A DNA stretch of 64,000 bases from an uncultured Chryseobacterium sp. (GCA_913778085.1 CAJYXJ010000074.1:1-64000), one strand, 5' to 3'. Shown: positions 8,152 to 16,060, counted from the stretch's first letter. Numbers and translations: made by a program. Notes: generated from the letters alone by a model not told the origin.

Positions 8152-8223
8152 GATAGCACATCTACGGCGTGCACTTTACTTACTCTTATTGTTTCTACAC
8201 AGATAATATTCCTACGGAATATG
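8152..8223 (+). repeat. 72-base direct repeat, copy 2
   Basis: Second copy, 357 bases downstream of the first, in the same orientation and with about eight differences. Confidence 0.8.
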
Positions 8224-8289
8224 AACTTAAGATTGGCATTAACGTTTTACTTTAAATAACGCAGAAAAAAATTTAACTTAACTTATAAC

Positions 8290-9936
8290 CTACTTTCTGG
8301 TAATTCTCAACAGAATCACAATCATTAAAAATACGGAGAAGATAAACCCTAATACCGCGACCAAAGACAGTTCGCCGATTCTCGGGCCAGCTTCCGAAAC
8401 AAAGACGATAGCGGTGGCAATGATGTTGGCACCCAAAATCATGGCCAATATCAGATTGACAATACTGGATTTGATGAGCTGGTTGGTTTTTTCGATATTT
8501 TTGATCTCGCTGGAAACAGTAAATTTATTTTCATCCAGCTTCTGCAAAACGGAGCGCAGTTCTTTCGGAATTTCATCCACGTTGTCGGTAAACATCATCA
8601 TCCGGTCCATTCCCGTTTTCATCAGGTTTTTGGGACTGATTTTTTTGGCAAATATTTTCCGGGTATAGGGATGAAGGCTTTTTACCACATCGAGATCCGG
8701 ATTAATGGTCCTTCCCACCCCTTCGATCAATCCGATCCCTTTAAACAAAAGATAAAAATAATCCGGCATGTAAAGGCGGTTGTCCTTCAAGACATCTTTC
8801 ATTTTGTTAATGATCGCCTGGGGATTAATTTCCTTCAATGAGGTGCTGTGGACAAAATTCAGGATATCTTCCACATCGGCCTCGAATCTTTTTTCGTCGG
8901 GAATCTGGTAACTGACGGCCATTTTCTTAAGGTAGCGGACAATCTTATGCGGATTTTTTGCCACGAAACTGACAATTAGGTTTTCCAGGATTTCCTTATC
9001 ATTCGGAGGAATTTTGCCGACTGCGCCAAAATCAATAAAGACTACCTTCCCGTCTTTTTTCACCAGGATATTCCCGGCATGCGGATCGGCATGGAAAAAT
9101 CCGTAATCCAGAATCTGCGACACGAAAAGTCTTAAACCTGCTTCGGAAACAGGGACAGGATCGAGATTATATTTCAAAAGCGTGGCGGTATCCGTTACTT
9201 TGATCCCGTCAATAAACTCCATGCACAGCACGTTGTTGTTACAAAGTTCCTCATATACTTTCGGCACATAGGTTTCTTTGCTGTTTTTAAAATTTCTTCT
9301 GAACTGCAGGATGTTTTCTTTCTCATTAATTAAGGAAACTTCCTCCAGTAAAGATTTTTCAAAGGTTGAAATGGCCTGTTTAAGGTTTAGTTTTTCACCG
9401 ATTTCGGAATACGAAGACACCAGTTTTTCCAGGTCTTTGATGAGCAGCAGGTCATCTTCGATAACGGTTTGTACATCGGGTTTTTTAATTTTTAAAATAA
9501 CATCTGTTCCGTCAATAAGCACTGCTTTATAGACCTGTGCAATTGAAGCTGTAGCCAGCGGTTCTTTCCGGATGTCGGCAAAGTAGTCTTTCACGGAAAT
9601 ACTGAATTCATTTTCCAGAATCTCCTCCACGTTCATTTCTACCGTTTCCACTTTGTCCTGGAGTTTCTGCAGCTCACGGATCAGCTCAGCCGGCAGCAGA
9701 TCTTCCCGGTTGCTGAAGGTCTGGCCCAGCTTTACGAAGGTAGGCCCGAGTTCTTCCAGCACCAGCCGTATTCTCTCGTAGACCATGCCTTTGGAAACCA
9801 CTTCATCAGTATTCTCCGTAGCTTCCACTTTATTTCCGCCATTCATCCGGGCCAGTATGTCTTTAAACCCGTATTTGCTTAATACGGAAATGAGCCTGGC
9901 CGACCGTTTCAATTTTCTTTGCTGCTTATCAAACAT
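8290..9936 (-). CDS. AarF/ABC1/UbiB-family kinase-like protein
   Basis: About 548 residues from the ATG at 9936; an in-frame TTG at 9957 would add seven residues. ABC1-family hallmarks are present: the KxGQ-type segment PTFVKLGQTFSNREDLLP (in the 60-80 region), SIAQVYKA in place of the glycine-rich loop, and the catalytic HADPHAGNIL and VFIDFGAVG segments. Two hydrophobic helices at the C-terminus (roughly 495-540) anchor it in the inner membrane. In other bacteria UbiB/AarF homologues support isoprenoid quinone synthesis or lipid handling; here menaquinone metabolism is a reasonable guess. It is monocistronic as far as can be seen. Confidence 0.9.
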   Translation of the reverse strand: MFDKQQRKLKRSARLISVLSKYGFKDILARMNGGNKVEATENTDEVVSKGMVYERIRLVLEELGPTFVKLGQTFSNREDLLPAELIRELQKLQDKVETVEMNVEEILENEFSISVKDYFADIRKEPLATASIAQVYKAVLIDGTDVILKIKKPDVQTVIEDDLLLIKDLEKLVSSYSEIGEKLNLKQAISTFEKSLLEEVSLINEKENILQFRRNFKNSKETYVPKVYEELCNNNVLCMEFIDGIKVTDTATLLKYNLDPVPVSEAGLRLFVSQILDYGFFHADPHAGNILVKKDGKVVFIDFGAVGKIPPNDKEILENLIVSFVAKNPHKIVRYLKKMAVSYQIPDEKRFEADVEDILNFVHSTSLKEINPQAIINKMKDVLKDNRLYMPDYFYLLFKGIGLIEGVGRTINPDLDVVKSLHPYTRKIFAKKISPKNLMKTGMDRMMMFTDNVDEIPKELRSVLQKLDENKFTVSSEIKNIEKTNQLIKSSIVNLILAMILGANIIATAIVFVSEAGPRIGELSLVAVLGFIFSVFLMIVILLRITRK

Positions 9937-10106
9937 ATTCCTTAAATGTAGGTGCAATTTAATTCAAAAATTATTCCTGGCAAAACTTAAATTTTTATAG
10001 CAAATGTTAAATAAAACGTAATTATTTTCCCGTAATGAGTTTATATGATGATTTTTTTTAACTTTACATTCACCAAACAGTGAAACTAACCTATAAATTT
10101 ATTAAA

Positions 10107-10262
10107 ATGAAAAATTTAAAAAAAGTATCCAGATCGGAGATGAAAAGTATTTCTGGAGGAGGACCGATTATCAGCTGTTCAAACAAATGCTGTCCTGATG
10201 ACGGAAGACCAAGATGCCCAAGACTCATCTGCCCTGCAGTGGTTTGCCCGCAGGTGTTGTAA
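10107..10262 (+). CDS. Bacteriocin-like double-glycine leader peptide, cysteine-rich
   Basis: The ATG at 10107 gives 51 residues. A GTG at 10080 would add nine codons, but the family-type leader begins at MKNLKKVSRSEMKSISGG. That is a short charged amphipathic leader ending in Gly-Gly, as in peptides exported and cleaved by C39-peptidase ABC transporters and often named bacteriocin-like in Chryseobacterium. The core of about 33 residues has six cysteines (SC, KCC, RC, IC, VC) and many prolines. This suggests disulfides, metal binding or modification. No C39 transporter, immunity or modification gene is close, so the export partner must be elsewhere. A perfect terminator follows 21 bases later, so it is a self-contained transcription unit. 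Confidence 0.75.
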   Translation: MKNLKKVSRSEMKSISGGGPIISCSNKCCPDDGRPRCPRLICPAVVCPQVL

Positions 10263-10283
10263 TCTCCACCACAGATTAAGTAC

Positions 10284-10320
10284 AATAAAAGGCTGTCCTG
10301 TTTTTGGACAGCCTTTTATT
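10284..10320 (+). terminator. Strong terminator (perfect 15-bp stem)
   Basis: Left arm AATAAAAGGCTGTCC at 10284-10298 and its exact reverse complement at 10306-10320, with a seven-base loop. It is symmetrical, so it can also serve the converging gene at 10357. Confidence 0.92.
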
Positions 10321-10356
10321 TATTCAAAAGGTAATAAATATAAAGATCTGTGATGT

Positions 10357-11856
10357 CTATCTTAAATAAGTTTCATACAAATCCTTCCGACGGTCTTTCA
10401 TCACCTGAACGGAACCGTGATGGTGAAGATCTTTCAATAAATTTAAATCTACGTCTACAATCAGCGTCATTTCCGTATTCGGAGTTGCTTCTCCTTTCAC
10501 GGCATTCGACGGAAAGGCAAAATCCGACGGGGTAAAGACGGCTGCCTGCCCAAACTGGATGTCCATATTGTTTACCCCCGGAAGGTTTCCAACGCAACCA
10601 GCAATGGCAACGTAGCATTCATTTTCTATGGCTCTCGCTGCCGCACAGTGTCGAACCCGCATATATGCATTCTGGGTGTCGGTAAGATATGGCACAAACA
10701 GAATTTTCATTCCCTGATCTGCAAGGATTCTCGGCAGTTCCGGAAACTCCACGTCATAGCAGATCACCAGTCCGATTTTTCCACAATCGGTATCGAAAAC
10801 CCGGATTTCGCTGCCGCCTTTCATTCCGTAGTATTTCCTTTCATTCGGGGTGATATGGATTTTGCGGTATTCGTCTACCCTCCCGTCGCGGTGCAGCAAA
10901 TAACTCACGTTATACAAATCATTATTTTCAAAGACCGGCATGCTTCCGGAGATGATGTTTACGTTATAGCTAATTGCCAAGTCTGAAATTTTCATCCTGA
11001 TTTCTTCTGTTAACTTAGCCAGCTCAATCATGCTGTCTCTTTCCGAAAGCTTATTGAACGGCGCCAGCAACGGCGTATTGAACAGTTCCGGGAATAATAC
11101 GAAATCCGCTTTGTAATCACCCATTACATTGACGAAAAATTCCACCTGTTCGTAGAACGCATCAATGTCCTTGAAATGCCGCATCTGCCACTGCACCAGC
11201 CCCAGCCGGATGATGCTGTCCTGCATCGTGGTTGTTTTTTTGCTGTAATAGATGTTGTTCCACTGCAGCAGTACCGCATTTTCGCCGGAAGATTCGTCTT
11301 CGGGAAGATAGCCTTTCAGCACTTTGATCGGCAGGAAATTATTGGACAGCTGGAATGACAATACCGGATCATAAATTTCCTTATCGCGGACTTTCCGGAT
11401 GTATTCTCTTGGTGAAAGATCGGTATGTTTATAATAATTCGGGATTCTGCCGCCCAGGATAATCGATCGCAGGTTCAGCAGTTCGCAGAGTTCTTTCCGG
11501 GCATCATACAGCCTTCTCCCCAAACGGAGTTCCCGGAATTCCGGATCTACGAAAACTTCAATTCCATACAAGACGTTTCCGGTGGAGGTATGGGTATTAA
11601 AAGTATAATTTCCCGTGATATCGCTGTAGGTATGATCGTCACCGAATTCATCATAGTTGACGATGATGGATAAGGCCACAGCAGCGAGTTTCCCGTCTAC
11701 CGTAATACAGATCTGCCCTTTCGGAAAAATGGTCGTCAGTTTCTCAATACTTCTTTTGGACCAGACGTATTCCGACATCTGCGGGTAAGCCCTCTTCATG
11801 GTCTCTACCAGTTCCGGATAATCCGCTACGGTGAGCGCTCTTGTTTCTATTTGCAT
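10357..11856 (-). CDS. GNAT acetyltransferase-carbon-nitrogen hydrolase fusion
   Basis: A 499-residue two-domain cytoplasmic enzyme. Residues ~1-200 are a GNAT N-acetyltransferase: the acetyl-CoA site region is FRELRLGRRLYDARKE, preceded by a conserved beta strand. Residues ~215-495 are a nitrilase-superfamily amidohydrolase with the Glu-Lys-Cys triad: glutamate in FPELFNTPLL, lysine in YRKIHITPNE and cysteine in LVICYDVEFPE. The fusion is known in Bacteroidetes and proteobacteria, but its substrate is not established. It might acylate an amine and hydrolyse an amide of a related metabolite. It is divergent from a small membrane protein gene. Confidence 0.9.
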   Translation of the reverse strand: MQIETRALTVADYPELVETMKRAYPQMSEYVWSKRSIEKLTTIFPKGQICITVDGKLAAVALSIIVNYDEFGDDHTYSDITGNYTFNTHTSTGNVLYGIEVFVDPEFRELRLGRRLYDARKELCELLNLRSIILGGRIPNYYKHTDLSPREYIRKVRDKEIYDPVLSFQLSNNFLPIKVLKGYLPEDESSGENAVLLQWNNIYYSKKTTTMQDSIIRLGLVQWQMRHFKDIDAFYEQVEFFVNVMGDYKADFVLFPELFNTPLLAPFNKLSERDSMIELAKLTEEIRMKISDLAISYNVNIISGSMPVFENNDLYNVSYLLHRDGRVDEYRKIHITPNERKYYGMKGGSEIRVFDTDCGKIGLVICYDVEFPELPRILADQGMKILFVPYLTDTQNAYMRVRHCAAARAIENECYVAIAGCVGNLPGVNNMDIQFGQAAVFTPSDFAFPSNAVKGEATPNTEMTLIVDVDLNLLKDLHHHGSVQVMKDRRKDLYETYLR

Positions 11857-11934
11857 CTGATGTAATTTTTCTTAAATTTAGGGAAATTTTAAATAAATAA
11901 AATGAAACAACCCATTAAAAAGATCTTAAGATAG

Positions 11935-12216
11935 ATGAAAGTATATGCTTTGATTTTAAGTTTATGTTCTCTCGTAGTCTTTTTTCTGAGATTCTTCTAT
12001 TCTCAAGAAGTAGAAAATGTTTCACACAATCTAAACCTGTTGTTCAATTCTCAACTTAATGGTTCCGACGCGAAAAACATTATTTATTTCTACCCGATGT
12101 TATCGATCTTTATCAGCTTATTTATCAATTACAGGCATATTATCTTTAAAGCAATATATATTTTATTAATTGCTTTAAATGTATTGTTGTTTATATTCTT
12201 ATTACAAAAATTTTAA
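11935..12216 (+). CDS. Small hypothetical membrane protein
   Basis: A 93-residue protein with hydrophobic helices at about residues 3-22, 50-64 and 70-90. The N-terminal helix could be a signal anchor. The loop between helices 1 and 2 is polar (ENVSHNLNLLFNSQLNGSD). It is not similar to anything I recognise. It runs divergently from the GNAT-nitrilase gene, with 78 bases between the starts. It is probably real, given length and membrane character, but it is short. Confidence 0.55.
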   Translation: MKVYALILSLCSLVVFFLRFFYSQEVENVSHNLNLLFNSQLNGSDAKNIIYFYPMLSIFISLFINYRHIIFKAIYILLIALNVLLFIFLLQKF

Positions 12217-12239
12217 TTTCTGTATTTCCATTTGTTCAG

Positions 12240-12600
12240 GGTTTACATCAGCATTAAACCGTTCACACCGGACTGCATCCGGTGCTGATTTAAACCTTCC
12301 TCTCCAGGACTTAATTTCCTACTGTCAAAGATGATTCAGTATTAATTATCTCCCAAGGTTTTAAATGTGGGAATACTTCTATCACCGGATTATATCCGGT
12401 ACTGGCCTAACACGTCTTTCCAGGACTTAATTTTCAGTTATTAAAGAAAATTGAGTTACAATTATTCCTGAAGGTTTCGAATATGTCAATGCTGCAACCG
12501 GACTGCATCCGGTGCTGATTTAAACCGTCCTTTCAGGACTTAATTTTCTACTGTCAAAGGTAAATTTCTAGTGATAAGTAATAAAGGGTTTGATTAATAC
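12240..12600 (+). repeat. Three tandem units, period about 115 bases
   Basis: The dyads CCGGACTGCATCCGG (12268), CCGGATTATATCCGG (12385) and CCGGACTGCATCCGG (12498) start each unit, 117 and 113 bases apart. About 20 bases later each carries a TCC..GGACTTAATTT segment; in unit 3 it is a GTCCT-TTC-AGGAC hairpin. Each unit ends with a segment like CTACTGTCAAAG. Confidence 0.85.
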
Positions 12601-12626
12601 CTTTAATTCATATTATTGACAAGAGA

Positions 12627-12658
12627 AGCTTCCTTCTTCCAGCTTCCTTCTTCCAGCC
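12627..12658 (-). repeat. Dispersed GGCTGGAAG-type repeat unit (inverted, doubled)
   Basis: Two direct copies of AGCTTCCTTCTTCC precede the closing AGCC. Together with the plus-oriented unit at 13809 it brackets the ParB-like and MgtC genes. Confidence 0.65.
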
Positions 12659-12691
12659 TAATCATCAATTCCAATTGGAGTTCTTATTCAA

Positions 12692-13075
12692 TTAAACCAG
12701 ACGGCAGGGGACTTCAAGATCCTCCGTGAGATAGTAGCTGCAGCACAGCCTGTGATAGCCGTCTGCGATAATAAGTTTTTCGTGGTTGCCCCGTACCAGA
12801 AGAATGGGAGAAAGTTTTTTACTGTTCTTTACTTTCCTGAGGTTTTCTTTTACATGAATGTTATCTTTCGGGAGCAGCGGCAGGCTGCTGGCGCGGAAAA
12901 TATCCTTCGACTTTTTACGGATGGTTCTTGCCTGCTTCAGTTTTTCTACAAATGCTGCGGCTGCATCAGGTTCAAAGATCAGTTCGAGGTAATCCAGAGC
13001 GGCGGGAAAGTCATGGGCTTCGGGCTCAGGAAGCCAGATGTTGCTGTATTCAGCAGCTTTTTGTTTGGTATTCAT
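12692..13075 (-). CDS. ParB-like domain protein
   Basis: A 127-residue protein whose C-terminal half has the ParB/sulfiredoxin-like core: strand PILLVRGNHEKLIIADGYHRLCCSYYL (about 90-115). The GYHR here replaces the GxxR/EGHR motif of ParB-type nucleases and phosphotransferases. It lacks a DNA-binding HTH, so it is not a chromosome-partitioning ParB. Stand-alone ParB-like proteins are mostly of unknown role. The start lies 11 bases after the stop of the MgtC gene (on the minus strand), so the two are probably one operon, though a functional connection is not obvious. Confidence 0.75.
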   Translation of the reverse strand: MNTKQKAAEYSNIWLPEPEAHDFPAALDYLELIFEPDAAAAFVEKLKQARTIRKKSKDIFRASSLPLLPKDNIHVKENLRKVKNSKKLSPILLVRGNHEKLIIADGYHRLCCSYYLTEDLEVPCRLV

Positions 13076-13086
13076 TAGATGTAAAT

Positions 13087-13731
13087 TTAAAATTGATAGG
13101 CATGGATCCGTTTATCGTTCATCATCTGATGGATAAGCGCCTGATGGCTGCCGATATTTCCGGTGATTTTCCAGGTGGTATAACAACCGTTGCCATCATA
13201 ACGTTGGCGGACGAGGGAAAATTTCAGGCCGTAACGGTCAAACAATGTTTCACAGTACTCCAGATCTTTCTGTTCTAAAGTGGTAATGGAATATTCCCTG
13301 ATTTTATGGCGGTTGTCGATAAAATCCTGCAAATAGGAAAGTAAAGTGAGGATCAGCAGAACCAAAGCTACGCCCAGCAATGCCAGATAAATATGGCCGG
13401 AACCAATGCACATTCCTAAAGAAGCGGTGGCCCAAATGGTGGTTGCCGTGGTGATTCCGCCGATTTTATTGTCATCCTTAAAGATAACGCCAGCCCCAAG
13501 AAAGCCGATTCCAGTCACAATATTAGCTGCCAGCCGGTCCGGATTAGAGATCCCGATTTTCAGGGAAAGAATGGTAAAAAGACAGGAGCCGAAACTGATC
13601 AGGATGAAAGTCCGCAATCCGGCGGATTTGTTGCGGTATTCCCGTTCAGCGCCGATCAGAAGGCCGATGATAACGGAAATGATGATCAACAACAAGTCAT
13701 TTCCGGTAGTCCACGTTCCTATTATTTTCAT
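13087..13731 (-). CDS. MgtC/SapB-family membrane protein
   Basis: A 214-residue protein. Residues 1-150 form the MgtC membrane domain with four to five helices. They include the family segments GLLIGAEREYRNKSAGLRTF (about 24-43) and TGIGFLGAGVIFKDDNKIGGITTATTIW (about 73-100), where the conserved acidic and arginine residues sit. A soluble C-terminal ACT-like domain of about 65 residues follows. MgtC proteins act in magnesium homeostasis or inhibit the F-type ATPase in pathogens; the role here is not known. A TAnnTTTG box is present upstream (13746-13753). The ParB-like gene follows. Confidence 0.9.
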   Translation of the reverse strand: MKIIGTWTTGNDLLLIIISVIIGLLIGAEREYRNKSAGLRTFILISFGSCLFTILSLKIGISNPDRLAANIVTGIGFLGAGVIFKDDNKIGGITTATTIWATASLGMCIGSGHIYLALLGVALVLLILTLLSYLQDFIDNRHKIREYSITTLEQKDLEYCETLFDRYGLKFSLVRQRYDGNGCYTTWKITGNIGSHQALIHQMMNDKRIHAYQF

Positions 13732-13745
13732 AAGGTAATTAATAT

Positions 13746-13753
13746 CAAAAATA
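13746..13753 (-). promoter_or_regulatory. -7 promoter box for the MgtC-ParB-like operon
   Basis: Minus-strand TATTTTTG fits TAnnTTTG, 14 bases before the start codon at 13731. Confidence 0.4.
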
Positions 13754-13808
13754 TAAAATAATCGGCTGTGAAGTTGGGGTATGGAATTAAAATTTAATTA
13801 AATATAAC

Positions 13809-13839
13809 GGGCTGGAAGATGGGTGCTGGAGGCTGGAAG
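13809..13839 (+). repeat. Dispersed GGCTGGAAG-type repeat unit
   Basis: GGGCTGGAAGATGGGTGCTG continuing GAGGCTGGAAG. One of the longest and best-conserved copies. Confidence 0.75.
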
Positions 13840-13978
13840 TTTTATAATCGAATACAGTCATATGCAAATCAAAAGCATTATGTATGATCTTATACGAACA
13901 ATTATTTTTTAAACCTGCTTCTATTTTCAAACGCAAAGTTTATTTTTCATACTGTATAACGTCAGCTGGCAAAGAAAG

Positions 13979-14030
13979 GATCAGTAAACTGATCTGATGA
14001 AGCGTATGCATAATCAATACGCTTTATCAG
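13979..14030. other. Two abutting hairpins, possible structured RNA
   Basis: GATCAG-TAAA-CTGATC forms a perfect hairpin at 13979-13994. CTGATGAAGCGTAT (13994-14007) and ATACGCTTTATCAG (14017-14030) form a 14-bp stem with one mismatch. The two hairpins share one base. Confidence 0.45.
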
Positions 14031-14139
14031 TAATAATGCCGCTTTTCCTCTGTTCTTTAATCTATTAATGACGATCAGGTTTTGTATTTTAAAGAAGTAA
14101 CACTCTTGAGCATCAGTGAAAATTGATGGTGTTGAATTA

Positions 14140-14171
14140 AACCTTACGGGTTTTTGGAAACCTGTAAGGTT
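14140..14171. repeat. AAACCT-type palindrome
   Basis: AACCTTACGGGTTT (14140-14153) and AAACCTGTAAGGTT (14158-14171) form a stem with one G-T pair. The layout matches the palindrome at 28177-28209. Confidence 0.65.
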
Positions 14172-14190
14172 AGGTTAAATTGCGTGAAAT

Positions 14191-14215
14191 AAAAAAACCT
14201 CCCTTCCGGGAGGCC
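14191..14215 (-). terminator. guaA terminator
   Basis: CCTCCC (14198-14203) and GGGAGG (14208-14213), with seven Ts on the minus strand after the stem. It lies about 95 bases downstream of the guaA stop. Confidence 0.8.
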
Positions 14216-14309
14216 AAAAAAACACAAATGATGAAAAAAAATTATTTCGAAGTACAAAGGTATTCCGAAGAAATTTATTCTGTTATGAGTATAATCAATC
14301 TCTTTAAAA

Positions 14310-15839
14310 TTATTCCCATTCGATGGTTGCGGGCGGTTTGCTAGAGATGTCATAAGCCACTCTGTTGATTCCCCGCACCTCATTGATGATTCTGCTGGAA
14401 ACGGTATCCAGGAATTCATAAGGAAGCCTGCTCCATGTCGCCGTCATGAAATCGATGGTGTTGGCAGAACGGACTACCGCAGTATATTCATAGGTTCTTT
14501 CGTCACCCATCACGCCTACGGATTTTACCGGAAGCAATACCACGAAAGCCTGGGAAACTTTTTCGTATAGATCATTTTTGTAAAGCTCTTCGATGAAAAT
14601 ATCATCGGCTTCCTGTAAGATCCGTACTTTTTCAGCGTCTACCGCTCCCAGGATCCTGATTCCCAATCCGGGACCCGGGAAAGGGTGACGGTGTACCAAA
14701 TGATGAGGAATTCCCAGCTCTTCCCCTACTTTTCTCACTTCATCTTTGAAGAGTTCTCTTAAGGGCTCCAGCAATTCAAATTCCATTTCTTCCGGAAGTC
14801 CGCCCACATTGTGGTGGGATTTGATCACGGCAGACGGACCGTTTACCGACTGGCTTTCGATCACGTCCGGGTAGATGGTTCCCTGTGCCAGGAATTTTGC
14901 TCCTTCGATTTTATGGGATTCTTCATCAAAAACATGGATGAACTCGTTTCCGATGATCTTTCTTTTGGCTTCCGGATCATCAACGCCGGCCAGCTTGGAT
15001 AAAAATCTTTCGGAAGCATCTACCAGTTTGATGTTCATGTGGAAATGCTCCCCGTAGTTATCCATTACTTTTTTACCTTCATCTTTTCTCAATAACCCGG
15101 TATCTACGAAAATACACGTCAGCTGATCTCCGATGGCTCTGTGAATTAACACAGCAGCTACCGAGGAGTCTACTCCACCGGAAAGACCAAGGATCACTTT
15201 CTGATCGCCCACTCTTTCACGGATTTCTTCTACGGTTTTTTCGATATAGTTGGTCAGTTTCCAGTTTTTCTCTGCCTCACAAATCCCGAATACGAAATTT
15301 TCAAGCATTTTGCCGCCTTCTTCGGTATGGGAAACCTCCGGGTGAAACTGTACGCAATAGATTTTCTTTTCTTCGTTGGAAATGGAAGCAATTACCCCTG
15401 ACTTCGCATTTAAATCGAATCCTGCCGGCAACTGTCCTACTTCGTCGAAATGGCTCATCCAAACCACGGAGTTATTGGTTACGCTTTTTAATAAGGAAGA
15501 TTCTTTTACAATTTCCAGATGGGCTTTGCCGTATTCCCCTTTTACGCCTTTGTGCACTTTTCCGCCTAAAAGGTGTGCGGTAAGCTGCATTCCGTAGCAG
15601 ATTCCCAAGACCGGGATTCCCTGTTCATACAGTTCTTTCTGTACAAGGTGGGCATTTTCCGCATTGACGGAACTCGGACCTCCGGAAAGGATGATTCCTT
15701 TCGGCTGTTTTTCAAGGATGGTTTCCAGAGGGGTGTTGAATGGTAAAATTTCGGAGTATACACCCATTTCACGGATTCTGCGTCCGATCAGCTGGTTGTA
15801 TTGGGATCCGAAATCCAAGATGATAATACCGTTGTTCAT
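14310..15839 (-). CDS. guaA: GMP synthase (glutamine-hydrolysing)
   Basis: A 509-residue enzyme that converts XMP, glutamine and ATP to GMP. The N-terminal class I glutamine amidotransferase domain has the nucleophile Cys81 in GICYGMQ and the His-Glu pair in VQFHPEVSH. The ATP pyrophosphatase P-loop LGLSGGVDSSVA lies near residue 220. The C-terminal dimerization domain includes HRHPFPGPGLGIRILG and ends in PPATIEWE, as in other GuaA proteins. The length is normal. It is the last gene of the leftward purine cluster. It is separated from purD by about 225 bases that contain a repeat and the purD terminator, so it probably has its own promoter. Confidence 0.97.
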   Translation of the reverse strand: MNNGIIILDFGSQYNQLIGRRIREMGVYSEILPFNTPLETILEKQPKGIILSGGPSSVNAENAHLVQKELYEQGIPVLGICYGMQLTAHLLGGKVHKGVKGEYGKAHLEIVKESSLLKSVTNNSVVWMSHFDEVGQLPAGFDLNAKSGVIASISNEEKKIYCVQFHPEVSHTEEGGKMLENFVFGICEAEKNWKLTNYIEKTVEEIRERVGDQKVILGLSGGVDSSVAAVLIHRAIGDQLTCIFVDTGLLRKDEGKKVMDNYGEHFHMNIKLVDASERFLSKLAGVDDPEAKRKIIGNEFIHVFDEESHKIEGAKFLAQGTIYPDVIESQSVNGPSAVIKSHHNVGGLPEEMEFELLEPLRELFKDEVRKVGEELGIPHHLVHRHPFPGPGLGIRILGAVDAEKVRILQEADDIFIEELYKNDLYEKVSQAFVVLLPVKSVGVMGDERTYEYTAVVRSANTIDFMTATWSRLPYEFLDTVSSRIINEVRGINRVAYDISSKPPATIEWE

Positions 15840-15881
15840 TTTTATAATTGATGAATAATGATTGATAATTGATGTTGTAAT

Positions 15882-15909
15882 CGGGCTAAAGCCCGATCCT
15901 ATTGATAAA
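15882..15909. repeat. CGGGCTAAAGCCCG palindrome plus CCTATTGATAA
   Basis: The dyad CGGGCTAAAGCCCG (15882-15895) is followed by ATCCTATTGATAA. The same composite, with different arms, occurs at 26069. Confidence 0.7.
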
Positions 15910-15940
15910 TCTAAAAAGACTGCCGTTTCTGTGGAAGACT

Positions 15941-16033
15941 GCTGCCCTAGCCCTGATAGGAGCGGTTACCCCACAGCGGGCCGGCAAGACCGGGTCGCGA
16001 GGAGTATGAGCGGATAGCAGGTTCCCGGCTTCT
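15941..16033 (+). repeat. 93-base structured intergenic element, copy 1
   Basis: Contains GCGGTTACCCCACAGCGG (shared exactly with 30164-30254), a GC-rich variable middle, then CGCGAGGAGTATGAGCGGA, also shared. It ends in AGCAGGTTCCCGGCT. The pair of conserved blocks with a variable centre suggests a folded RNA or DNA element. Confidence 0.8.
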
Positions 16034-16060
16034 TAAAAAAAAGCCCCGAAAAATCAGGGC
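16034..16060 (-). terminator. purD terminator
   Basis: On the minus strand GCCCTGA pairs with TCGGGGC (with one G-T pair) and is followed by eight Ts. It begins seven bases after the purD stop. Confidence 0.88.

Larger units (their letters stand above)
7779..8289. other. Repeat-rich intergenic region
   Basis: No gene is visible in these 511 bases. It holds a 72-base direct repeat (7795-7866 and 8152-8223), a GAACTCC/GGAGTTC palindrome at about 8112-8128, and AT-rich sequence with several ATTCC-TAC-GGAAT dyads. Confidence 0.65.
12217..12691. other. Intergenic region with a tandem repeat array
   Basis: These 475 bases hold three tandem units of about 115 bases (12240-12600) and a doubled CTTCCAGC repeat at 12627-12658. 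No coding sequence is seen. Confidence 0.7.
13732..14309. other. Intergenic region with repeat and structured segments
   Basis: No gene is seen in these 578 bases. It contains a promoter box for the MgtC gene, a dispersed repeat (13809-13839), two adjacent hairpins (13979-14030), an AAACCT palindrome (14140-14171) and the guaA terminator (14191-14215). Confidence 0.6.

Noticed and set aside
9937-9957. TTG start of the AarF/ABC1 gene at 9957
   Set aside because: Possible, but the ATG at 9936 follows only seven codons later, so it was preferred with moderate confidence.
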